NCBI GenBank assembly: GCA_947462335.1
Contig: OX381716.1
Coordinates: 4,212,438 to 4,276,437, forward strand
Direction: 5' to 3'
Origin: Harmothoe impar
Lineage: Eukaryota; Annelida; Polychaeta; Phyllodocida; Polynoidae
DNA: 64,000 nt
The notes beneath the pieces were generated by a model that was not told the DNA's origin, searched no databases, and worked only from the letters and a program-made list of their open reading frames with translations. The first letter of the stretch is position 1. Every line of letters begins with the position of its first letter. A program made the position numbers and the translations under genes. Of this stretch, positions 54,701-64,000 are shown piece after piece.

Positions 54701-56150
54701 ATGCTCTATTAATGATAACCGTATTCAACCTTATAAGCCCTACCCCTATAAAGCGTCCCCACTTTCAAAATTTGTTCTTAATGTTCCTCCAACTTTTGCT
54801 GCTCTTTTCACACCGTATGTAAGATGGAGGACTTTAGATGTATGCAGGCGTTAAGATGAAGCCAAGTGTGAAGTGTGAAATAATTTTCCCTATTGAACTA
54901 ATTCTATCACATTTAGTATTGGAATCCTATTTTGAAATGATTGTCTTCTACTAAACCAGAACAAAACAGAATAAATGTCCTAAGTGTTTTAGCTGTTGAC
55001 ATGAAGAGGCAACACTTTAGGGAAACTGTGATGACCACTTTTAATTTCAAGAATTCAGTTTAAAAAAATCCTGCCCATTTTGTGACTTTAACATGTTTTT
55101 ATAGTGACTATTTGAACATCCAAACATAAAAACTAGGGAAATGACGTTGCCTTTTACATCACAGCATTTTAAAGAACAATGTTTAAGGTATGTCCACATT
55201 CCAATACAAATACTGATGTCTCAACTCCAATGTCATTTCATTGTAACTGCATTCAATTGCAGCCATTTTTGTAAGACACTGTTAATGCCCCACTTAAATA
55301 TCCATTATTGTAAAATCCTTTTGAGATGAGAAAAACAACTTCCCAACATGAATAATAACAGGCCTCTGTGAGGCAGCTTGCTCCCTTTAACCTTCTAAGT
55401 GCCGCACAATGCTTCAATCACAACCTTCAGAGAATGTCTCTGTACAAGCATAGAATATTACAAAGGACAGAATACTTATTTACATTGTCATCACAATACA
55501 TTCATACATCATGCCTATCTTGCTGCTTCCATCCATCATGCCACTGTGTTGGCTTGATGTGCCTTTGCAGAATCACAGTGCAGCTTTCCAAATATTTTTT
55601 TCTGATTCTTATGACTATTTAAGCCTCAAAATATACAGTGATAATAACCATGTAATACAGAATTCAAACAGTTCATTCATAAATGTCATATTCTATCATC
55701 CTACAGCTATTTCATATAATGTGACTCCTCATAATTATATGTCCTAATCTCCTAAATCAGATTATCTATCCTTCTGTCATGTTACCATCCTCCCATTATC
55801 TGATTATTACTATAAATTCAAGCCATGGCTTATATGCTAGTCAGACCTAGCGTTAGTTGATGCTAAATGTTGTATTTAGGCAGTGGCTTTTACGAGGGCT
55901 TTCATGATTAATGGAGAATTTTCAGTAAGGGGCGGAACTTATATGTAAAGTAGGAATCCACATGAAGACATATTGTAAGTGTATTGTACATATGTTCACC
56001 ACTTACTAGGTTATGTAAGACACAACTAGGCCTACAATGAGGTGCCAGATATGTTGATATTCGCTCAGACTCTTTTGCATCAAGTGAAATCTGGCATATG
56101 GTTGAATTACCATTTCACTTCGGTCCAGTAAGTTTGAAATTTAACACACC
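51790..56150. other. non-coding, AT-rich stretch
   Basis: A short repeat, GGATGATGTTATTTCC, occurs in about four drifting copies at 51937-52015. A compound palindrome lies at 53153-53203: CTCGTATGA-CA-TCATACGAG at 53163-53182, inside CCTTCA/TGAAGG arms. No open frame looks genuine. Confidence 0.4.
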
Positions 56151-56154
56151 TACA

Positions 56155-56600
56155 ATAGAAAACAGATAATTAATAATCGGTATCAAAATAATTTAAGTGG
56201 TTTACATGTAAAACACTTATTTACACCATTTTTGAAAGTAAAGTGGCATCTCATTTGATCCAAAAATTCACCTTCTAAAGGAATTGTCTAGTTCAAGGCC
56301 AGAGTATAAGATACTGGCTTGCTTTATTCACCATTTGAGACACAACCGATACAGAACGATAACATGTATGTACCAGCATAAAAACACAGGCAGACAGGAC
56401 ATATGTTTCCTGTCTGCCTGTATTAAAATGCTTTTACAGTCGCAGGTTTGCCCAGCACAAAGACAAACGCCATTCAGATTAGAGCATATTATATTGACTC
56501 AACTACGAGAGAAAACAAATAATTAATAATGGGTATCAACTGAATTTATACATCTATAACACATATTGACACCATTTTTGAAAGTAAACTGGCATATTCA
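56155..56600. repeat. direct repeat pair flanking a perfect hairpin
   Basis: Bases 56160-56250 and 56513-56600 share ATAATTAATAAT, GGTATCAA and ACACCATTTTTGAAAGTAAA. Between them ACAGGCAGACAGGA (56386-56399) and TCCTGTCTGCCTGT (56408-56421) are perfect 14-bp arms with an 8-nt loop. Confidence 0.7.
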
Positions 56601-56604
56601 CCAT

Positions 56605-58560
56605 GCATCAGTTAGAACGCTTCCATTGCCTCCTTCCCCAATGGCTGGGGTAGGTAACCTACCTCCGGGCTGCTGGCATTATTGACATCCACCTCCCATA
56701 CATGGAACAGAGTCTCAGGCTGACAAGTAATCAGCAGAAACAATGAGCTGGCAGCCAGCATAAAGTATATCATTATAGGGTGATAGTGTCCCTGATTGTA
56801 TCTCAGTGTATGTCATTATGCAGACTGATAATATTTCTACTCATTCTGATATCATGGAGTGGTCACTTATTCTAAAAGCAGCGGGTATAATGGGTTTTCA
56901 TGTTTTTTTATTAATCGCAGTGGACCTCTTCAAGCTATAGTAAATGGCAAGCTTTTCAACTCAACAGGGGTGAAATTATTTTTGTCATCCCCTCAAAAGG
57001 GATACACATACATCACCCACCTACTGGACTGGTTTACATTTGTAGTGGGCAGACACATTGGACAGTAAGCAATTTTGGCACTGAATGACATGACAAATCC
57101 CATCAGGCATGATTACATAGAACACACAGGATGAAGCTGATTTTGTAGGATTCATTGATAAGTGCAGATCTGCCCAACCTTACATGTCACTGCACCTGAG
57201 TGACTGACATAAGGCCATCTAATACCAGATCTCAAAACAGATGTATGTAGTAGATAGAGTACAAGTGTGTTGCTTTAATAGCCAAGGCTACTTTTCCAAG
57301 GTGCCAGCCAAGAATAATTACAATTGTCCAAGGCTTATAACACTTCTGCAGCCACTTATTCATACTTATACCTCACATATACCCAGTGATTGGTCTGTGA
57401 TTGCTTTGTGATTGGTGTGGGTCTATTGCACGCATACGGCCTCCTTGAGGATGCACATATTCATCATGTTGCTTTTATATCTGTATATGGCTGATTAAAC
57501 CATGCAGTTATAAAAACATGTCAGCTGAGGAGAGGGAACTGGAGGGAGATGAAAGAGACTTTTGGTATTGGATAGCACATCAATCAGTGGGGTCCATAAC
57601 AAGAAGCCACTGAGTCAATACAATTGTCCCCTCCATGTTTGCTTCTGTCTACAACCACCAGGTGGTACCACCAGGAGGCACCACCAGTCTGCTGTCTGCT
57701 TCTCCCACAATGCACTGCAACTGTTCAAACCTCAGCTGGGTTTAGTACAGAACAGTGCCAATGTTTGGCCATTCAGATTTTCCCTAAGCTGGGTCTGGCA
57801 TAAACAGTGCCTATGTTTGGACATTTAGATTTTGCCATTCTGCAGATCACTATGTAAATCGTTCAGAGCTGTTTTTCTACCTCAACTTTGATTAGAAAAT
57901 ACACCAGCTAACTTTCAGTTTGACATATAAGTAACTAAATATTTGAGTACATATTCATCAGGGTTAAAGTGGTAAAAGGGAGACCCTTCTTCAAAGAGAA
58001 ATTTGTGACAGTGAAGATCATATCTCTCCTTATCTCAGGCTTTAGGATAGGGTTTATAATTAATGCTCATCTTATGTATCTGTCACCACAACAGAAACAA
58101 AATGTCATGGAAACTCCTACTCTTGTAAATTGTTCTTCTTTTTTTCTAACTCTATTTTTCTGTTTCTGCTGTACATAATAGCAGCATTAATATTGCTACT
58201 TCAACCAACAGTTCTTCATAGGTTGTCCTCATTTTATTGGGATGCAGATGTCATGAAAGTATTTGTCATACCAGTCTTCAGCCTTTCCATTGTGTCTATA
58301 GTCAAATGTAAACATTTTTGAAGTGTTTTTTTTTATAATGAATGCCAGGCATGCATTGTTGTTATCCATCAACACTTTTTCTCCACAACCACAACAGTTG
58401 GACAGAGTGCCAAGTACCATGTTTCCATTCCCCATTTTTGTGCCTCTGCTTAACATATCAGCAACATCAATATTGCTACTTTAACCTTTTCCTGATATTG
58501 ACATTCACAGGAAATGTCAAACTAGAGCCTCTGACAGCATGATGGTAAATACTTTCTATA
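56605..58560. other. non-coding stretch
   Basis: Bases 57000-57070 are the second copy of the repeat at 6243-6312. A local pair at 57735-57830 shares CAGTGCC..ATGTTTGG and CATTNAGATTTT. From about 58000 weak similarity to the region left of 32990 begins. No gene was recognised. Confidence 0.4.
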
Positions 58561-58589
58561 TCACACTTATTTTTTCTTCCTCATATCAA

Positions 58590-58910
58590 TCATAATAAAG
58601 TACAGCATTGTTTTGAATGTCTTTCCTCCCACAGTGACCTTTAACTCACCATTGACTGTACAATACACACCACAGGTCCAGCCTTCTACCTGCCTGTGTA
58701 TACCGTTACTATGGAGCAGTTTACTGGTTGCCATGGCAACCTGGCCTCACCTTTGGCCCACCTGGTCATCCCACAGTAACTTGACCAGTTTCCATGCCAC
58801 GCGTTGTCATGGTAAATTAGGAGGGGGTGGATGTATTTGTTTACCAGCTGTGTGTGTCATTGACAAGCCGCACAAACAGCTTTCATGCGGCTAACAAATG
58901 GGGCAGGTGG
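58590..58910. repeat. dispersed repeat, copy 2, with perfect X-box
   Basis: Matches 32990-33345 and includes the perfect palindrome GTTGCCATGGCAAC at 58727-58740. A GTTGTCATGGTAAA site follows about 75 bases later, as in copy 1. Confidence 0.75.
58727..58740. promoter_or_regulatory. RFX X-box GTTGCCATGGCAAC
   Basis: A perfect 14-bp palindrome identical to the idealised RFX-family X-box. It lies within a dispersed repeat and no nearby gene start is visible. Confidence 0.5.
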
Positions 58911-59094
58911 CTGAGGGAACATGTGTGCCTGGGGTTGGGAGGTAACCAATGGGGCAGGTGTCTGAGGGGACAGGTGTGCCAAGGACACAGACTCTGTCTT
59001 CTCTCTCTACTTTGTTTCCTCAATACATCTGTTTAATGTGCTGGTGCAGAGGGCTACAGACCGAACCTTTGTCTTGCAGTCTGTGGTGGCAGTA

Positions 59095-59895
59095 AGACTT
59101 GGATACATAGTACACCAATCCCAACCCATCTGGCAGGACTGGGATATGTATGTACACAAGCGAGTTCAATGGGTTGAACCTTTTCCCAATCAAACTGCAA
59201 AAAGAAAAGCACAAATCACACAAATTTAGTATTAAGAGCTGACCAACATGGAATTCCATGTTCTTCAAGATCTAGGAGGAAAAATGTAGAGACATGCTCA
59301 AGACAGAACAACTGGAAGGATCCATTTTGCTTTTTGGTGGCAATTTGATTCCCTTATTGAAATTATACATTATAGAAATCCTGTTCTAATGGAAAAAAAT
59401 AGACAGGTTTACAGACATGCTGGAAGGAAAAATAGAAGGAAATGACTGTGAGACTGTGGTCGGCAGTGGCAGTGAGACCGTGGTCGGCAGTGGCAGTGAG
59501 ACCGTGGTCGGCAGTGGCAGTGAGACCGTGGTCGGCAGTGGCAGTGAGACCGTGGTCGGCAGTGGCAGTGAGACCGTGGTCGGCAGTGGCAGTGAGACCG
59601 TGGTCGGCAGTGGCAGTGAGACCGTGGTCGGCAGTGGCAGTGAGACCGTGGTCGGCAGTGGCAGTGAGACTGGTCAGCAGTGATGTCACATTCCACCCAC
59701 CTGTACTTGGATACACAAATCTCCAATCCCAACCCATCTGGCAGGACTGGGATATGCATGTAGGCAAGCAAGTTCAAAGGGTTGAACCTTTTTCCAATCA
59801 AACTGCAAAAAGAGAAAGCACAAATCACACATTCTTTGTAAATAAAAGCTGACAAACATCGAATTCCATGTTGTTGAAGATCTAGGAGTAAAAGA
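59095..59895. repeat. ~190-bp direct repeat pair around a 24-bp minisatellite
   Basis: Copies at 59095-59285 and 59700-59895 share CCCAACCCATCTGGCAGGAC, GGTTGAACCTTTT and CCAATCAAACTGCAAAAAGA. Between them at 59448-59672 is a tandem array of GTGAGACCGTGGTCGGCAGT-GGCA (24 bp), about 9-10 nearly identical copies. Because 24 is divisible by three, several frames stay open over it, but these are artefacts. Confidence 0.9.
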
Positions 59896-59899
59896 TGCA

Positions 59900-61110
59900 G
59901 AAGGATGTGACCTATTTCCACTCTTTATTTGTGGAAAGATGTTTTTTACTTCAGTGTCATTTGAGCAGCTACCTATAGGAAATGCTCAGGCCTTTTCTGA
60001 TTTCAAGGCTCCAGTGTCAATTTCCTGTGTCTGCCACTTCCCTGTAAGGGAGTTTTGTAGTAGTGGTTGGTGGATGTTTACACTAGTCTGATAAAATATG
60101 AGTGACCAAATACCATTTGAGAAGGGTGTGATTTTCTTAGTTACCCACAAGTGTTTAAAACTATCAAAACCACAACAAGCCACCTCCAACCCTACCCTGC
60201 AGACTTGGTTTACCCTTTAAAGGTTGGATGTCACAAGAAGATGACATTTGTTGTCATGATGCCCCAATGCAGCCCTGAGGAGTAACTCCCAGGTTCATCA
60301 TGCCGAACCTATGGGAATGTTTCAACCCCGTAGGGTTGGCATGATACATATAATGGTATATCTATGTATGGATATTCACATGGAAAGGGTTCCCAGTAAG
60401 CCTTTGACCCAGGACAGGACAGAGTAGTGTCATTTACATGCAATTGGACATTTGTTTCTAGCACTATTTCATATGTCAAACAGGGCATAGTATGAGAAGC
60501 TACCAATGGCTCATCTTGCCAGTTCTTGTTCTGTCAATTTCATGATACATCCATCCCTTAATTAGAAATCTGAGTGAAGGCTCTGTTATTGTATACTACA
60601 ATATGTAAGTGGAATACGATACTGATTGATTTTATTTTATTTATACAGGATATATATAGGCGAACAGTGTGCCTGTATTTAGTTCATTTCCAGTGAAGAA
60701 AAAAAAATGCAAATGTGAGATTGTAATGTAGATTAAAAACAAATTCAATATTTGGTATTTTTCTTTCAAAATATTGACTTAATTCCTCAAAACATCGATG
60801 AATATGGGCTCAGGCTCTTATGAATATTTTCTCCATTGATGATTCAATGTAGTTCAGCTGAGTGAAGGAATACATAAAAACATCATCACAGACCATCAGT
60901 GATGGATGTGAGGAAAAACACCACCGATAGTCTAAACATTTTGAGGGCTAATAACCAAAAGGTCTTATCTCACTTTTTAGTTATTCTGAGTAAATCAAGA
61001 AAAACTTTTTTATTTTAAGATTAGCCTTTCTTTTCAAGGGAAACTATCTCAATATTGTTTTTTGTTAGGCAGGTGGATATCTTAAAGAATCCTGTCAAAG
61101 AATAAACAGC
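59900..61110. other. non-coding stretch
   Basis: Contains the best member of the dispersed ATGCATCATG family at 60235-60345 (CCAATGCAGCCCTG, GAGTAACTCCCAGG, CATCATGCCGAACC). A LINE-tail-like GATTGATTTTATTTTATTTA lies near 60623. Nothing else was recognised. Confidence 0.4.
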
Positions 61111-61114
61111 GGTT

Positions 61115-61605
61115 GGTCTCAAATAACAGAATGTTTAATATAGAACCATTTGGCACTGATTTATGTGTCATAATGAAGAATCTACTAGTGCCAAGACATC
61201 TCATCTTAAAATACACCATTTTGGTTCATACAATATCTTACATAATAGCTCATTATTTCACTAACAAAAGGTCTTATCTTGATATAGGACCTTTTGGCCT
61301 TAGACCCCTAGCACGAAATGCTGGACACCTTTCCTGCCAAAAGGCTCTATCTTGACATAGGGCCTTTTGCTTTCAAATACATTGCATGAAATGCTTGGTC
61401 CCTTTTGTGCCAAGAGGTCATATATTGATATAGGATCTTTTGGCTTCATACATGTGTAAAAAAATGCTTGACACTGTTCCTGGTAAAAGGCTCTATCTGG
61501 ACATAGCACCTTTTGGTTACAGGCAAATGGCATACATTACTAGGCATTTATCCTGTCAAACAGCTCTATCTTGCCATACAACCTTTTGGTTCTAAACTTT
61601 TTCCA
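61115..61605. repeat. 73-bp tandem array with a hairpin in each unit
   Basis: Hairpins start at 61266, 61339, 61412, 61485 and 61558, exactly 73 bases apart, and two more diverged units precede them. Unit 1 arms are AAAAGGTCTTAT and ATAGGACCTTTT. Unit 2 arms are AAAAGGCTCTAT and ATAGGGCCTTTT. Both have a CTTGA(T/C) loop. Later units pair less well. Confidence 0.8.
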
Positions 61606-61609
61606 AAAG

Positions 61610-62400
61610 AATGTCCAAGTTATCTTTCCAGAAAGCTGTATATTATGTTTTTCAATGAAAAAAGATTCCCTATATTCCTGACACACTAGACATTCCATCT
61701 TCTAACATTTGTATCATAAGGCCGCTACATTTGGAAACTGTTTCACAGAAACAAACACCAGTTCCTGATCAGAATAGTGTAAAACTAGTCAGAGAGAACT
61801 GTTTTGGTAAAGACCAAGACCCCAATAAGAGATGAGAGGACCCTTGGAGTACTATGGATCCCTGCAAAGGTTGGCAGAGGGTATACAGGTGTGAGGTGGA
61901 ATGCAGTTGCAGACCATACACAAAGAGTTGGAGACTAGAATGATAGATGAGAGTTCCCATACTGATTGCTAAAAGGGGCCAAGAGCTCAGAAAGTGGGAT
62001 GATAATCCCAACTTGGAGGGGAGAGGGTCATGCCTATGAATGAGGATTGAACTGCACAAACAAAGGGTGTATGAACCTTGATGGGTCTGAAAATCTAGAA
62101 TACCAACAAAGAGGGTTTGAGATCAGATAGGGAAAGATAATCTTGAGTAGGCAATGTACCTTGAGTCAACCACTTTGCCCTCTTCTAAGTGGCACGTTCC
62201 AGCTATAAAAAGCTGTTGAATTGGTATTTATCATATTTTCCCTGGCAGAATAGAGGGAGATTCAGCTTACTGCTACTTAAGAATATTGGGGATTTAATTC
62301 TTCCTCCCTCTAGCAGATGATTAATCTACCATGTATCACCTTTTCAACCAATGGTGGGTGGATTCCAAGCCAATCCCCCAAATTAGGGCTTTCTGCTCAA
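61610..62400. other. non-coding stretch
   Basis: No recognisable gene or clear repeat was seen. The sequence is purine-rich on the plus strand from about 61790. Confidence 0.35.
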
Positions 62401-62408
62401 TGACTACA

Positions 62409-62720
62409 GGTGTCCATGGCTGGTATGATGTTCTTTGGTAGGAAATGTGTATATTTTAGATTGCTATGTTAACATGAAAAACAAAATAAAATTTTAAAGA
62501 TTTTACGCGTGATTATGCATTCTAGTAACCCGCTGAATGGGGTGTGCCATTGTGCCAAGGTGATTGACTCAAGGTACCAAAGTGGTTGAGTCATGGTACT
62601 GATGCTGACAGATTTGATAAGTTTTTTTTTTTTAAATTTCATTTTGTTTTTCATGTTAACATAGCAATCTAAAATATACACATTTCCTACCAAAGAACAT
62701 CATACCAGCCATGGACACCT
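62409..62720. repeat. long inverted repeat, ~88-bp arms
   Basis: The left arm from AGGTGTCCATGGCTGGTATG (62409) through TTAGATTGCTATGTTAACAT to about 62496 is repeated in reverse complement at about 62633-62720, with only a few differences. The loop is about 135 bp. It could be a fold-back element or a recent inverted duplication. Confidence 0.9.
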
Positions 62721-62724
62721 CACA

Positions 62725-64000
62725 GGTGAAACACAGGGCCAAGTGGCAGACTCATGGACACTTTACCCTAAAAGAGGGGGAAAAAATATGGCCAAGTGAG
62801 CCCATTCAAGATGCCAAATGTCCAGAAAGGTTATGGCAAACACACAATGGCAGAATTTTGAACAGACTAGATGATGACGTATGAGGGTCCCCAGTGAGTT
62901 TTGCAAAGGTCTTATAAGGTTCAAAAACTCTAGAGGGTTGGGTAGCCTATACAGGGGGACAGAGACCACCAAAAGGGGTGGTTGAGTCAAAAATCCCCAG
63001 AAAGCCAGACATCCCCAGAAGCAGTAACTACATCAAGAGCATAAGGCCATATAAGATAGCAGAAGGCTTAGGCAAGCATTTAGGCCAGCAGAAAGGTTGA
63101 ATGAGCATCCAAAGACTCAAGTCAGAAGGATTGGCTGAAGCGCTTCTACAGTAGGAACGAGGAATGTTGTGTCCTCTTTTGACCATAACTACAAGAATCC
63201 GTGAAGCCGTACTAAGAAGAGGGTGAGCCAATTTGAGAGATTAAAGACCCCCAAAAAGTTTGGATTAGCTCTTACAAGGGCACCAAAACCTTTCTCGATC
63301 CTGCTATGGGTCTGTCCAATGTTTCATCTAACCCAAGATGGGTACGGTGAGGCTATGTAAGCCTTTCAGTCAGCTTGTGTAAGCCCACGCAAGACCACTA
63401 AAAGAGTTAACTAACAGTATAGAAGGGTTCAAAGGCCCCTTGGGGGATAGGTGCCTTTATAAAAGGGGCAATTATTTGGGCCTCTCCATACAAGTACTGA
63501 ATGACCAGAGCTGTTTGACAACCCCAAGAAGGACTATGACAAAGACTGCGAAAAGGTTGTTTGCAGCCATACAAGCCAATATGATATGTCCCAGAAGAGC
63601 TCATTGTGCCTTCATGTCCAAACAACCCAAATAGGGTGAGGCAAGCCAATATGAAGTCAAAACACCTCATGATAGATCGGGTTGGTACATGCAGCTGGAT
63701 AAAGAGCCAAAATAAGGACGTAGAAGGGAGCAAATACCTCCACAATAACCGGGTGAGCCCATAAATGAAGCATCTGGTTTGAAATGGGAGATACATGTGA
63801 TAATGAACCTTCTGGTGGTCTCTGGACCCCCAAAAGGGTGTCCTTTGTTGCTTATACAGCAACCCTTCTAGAGATTTATCATTCTCAAATTGGCTCGGCT
63901 AGAGATTGTGAGTCTTTTGCCTCATATAGGACATATACCAACCCTTCTGCAGATTTCTGGCCTCTGATTCAGGCTTGTTGAAAGTATTTTGGGATTTCCG
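62725..64000. other. non-coding, degenerate stretch
   Basis: Phrases such as CCCCAAAAGG, CAAGCCAATATGA and AACCCTTCT recur in drifted form, suggesting an old decayed repeat. The longest frame (63407-63862, minus) has no protein-like features. Confidence 0.35.

Noticed and set aside
59740..59850. Possible minus-strand exon bounded by TTTTTGCAG and CAG|GTGGGT, duplicated at 59105-59215
   Set aside because: The frame is open in both copies, but changes between copies are not biased to silent sites and the second copy lacks the donor.
59363..59921. ORFs of 88-170 aa over the 24-bp repeat
   Set aside because: A 24-bp period keeps several frames open by arithmetic; there is no non-repeat protein.
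63407..63862. 151-aa minus-strand ORF
   Set aside because: Lies in degenerate repeat-like DNA and has no domain or splice signals.

Overview
This window looks like nuclear DNA of an animal, most likely a marine invertebrate. Coding sequence is sparse and broken by spliceosomal introns with GT..AG borders. Dispersed repeats, satellites and minisatellites fill most of the rest. Three different classes of eukaryotic mobile element carry large open frames: a Helitron, a non-LTR retrotransposon and a Crypton-type tyrosine recombinase element. A lancelet or another invertebrate deuterostome or mollusc would fit, but nothing in the sequence fixes the species.

Layout. 1-9.2 kb is non-coding with small repeats, a hairpin and a CRE-like cluster. 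9.2-10.6 kb is a 161-bp satellite ending in a run of 25 C. 11.1-16.4 kb is dominated by a 60-bp minisatellite family, a 50-bp palindromic array and G/C homopolymers. 16.7-24.7 kb is the main coding locus. It holds an unidentified 173-191 aa ORF, an exon encoding a NADAR domain, a 1,804-aa Helitron Rep-helicase-OTU protein, and an exon encoding a TatD (TATDN2-like) nuclease. Splice phases join the NADAR and TatD exons into one fusion gene, with the Helitron gene lying in the intron between them. 25.1-26.0 kb is an 82/85-bp tandem array. 26-35 kb is mostly featureless, with a fold-back element and one copy of a dispersed repeat carrying an RFX-type X-box. 35.0-39.4 kb is a 145-bp satellite with an X-box palindrome in nearly every unit, interrupted by a 5'-truncated LINE. 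42.1-47.1 kb is a Crypton-like element with a three-exon recombinase gene, placed inside a ~60-bp minisatellite. 47-64 kb is non-coding, with a tRNA-derived SINE-like head, LINE tail fragments, a second X-box repeat, a 24-bp minisatellite, a 73-bp hairpin array and an 88-bp-arm inverted repeat.

How the genes may work together. The most interesting unit is the NADAR-TatD fusion. Known NADAR enzymes remove ADP-ribose from guanine or act on related NAD-derived substrates, and TatD enzymes are metal-dependent nucleases. A single chain with both would fit repair or clean-up of ADP-ribosylated nucleic acid. The embedded Helitron gene begins exactly at a splice acceptor. It could therefore share the host transcript, and splicing into it would end the host protein after the NADAR domain. 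These functional links are inferences. The domains, phases and motifs are read directly from the sequence.
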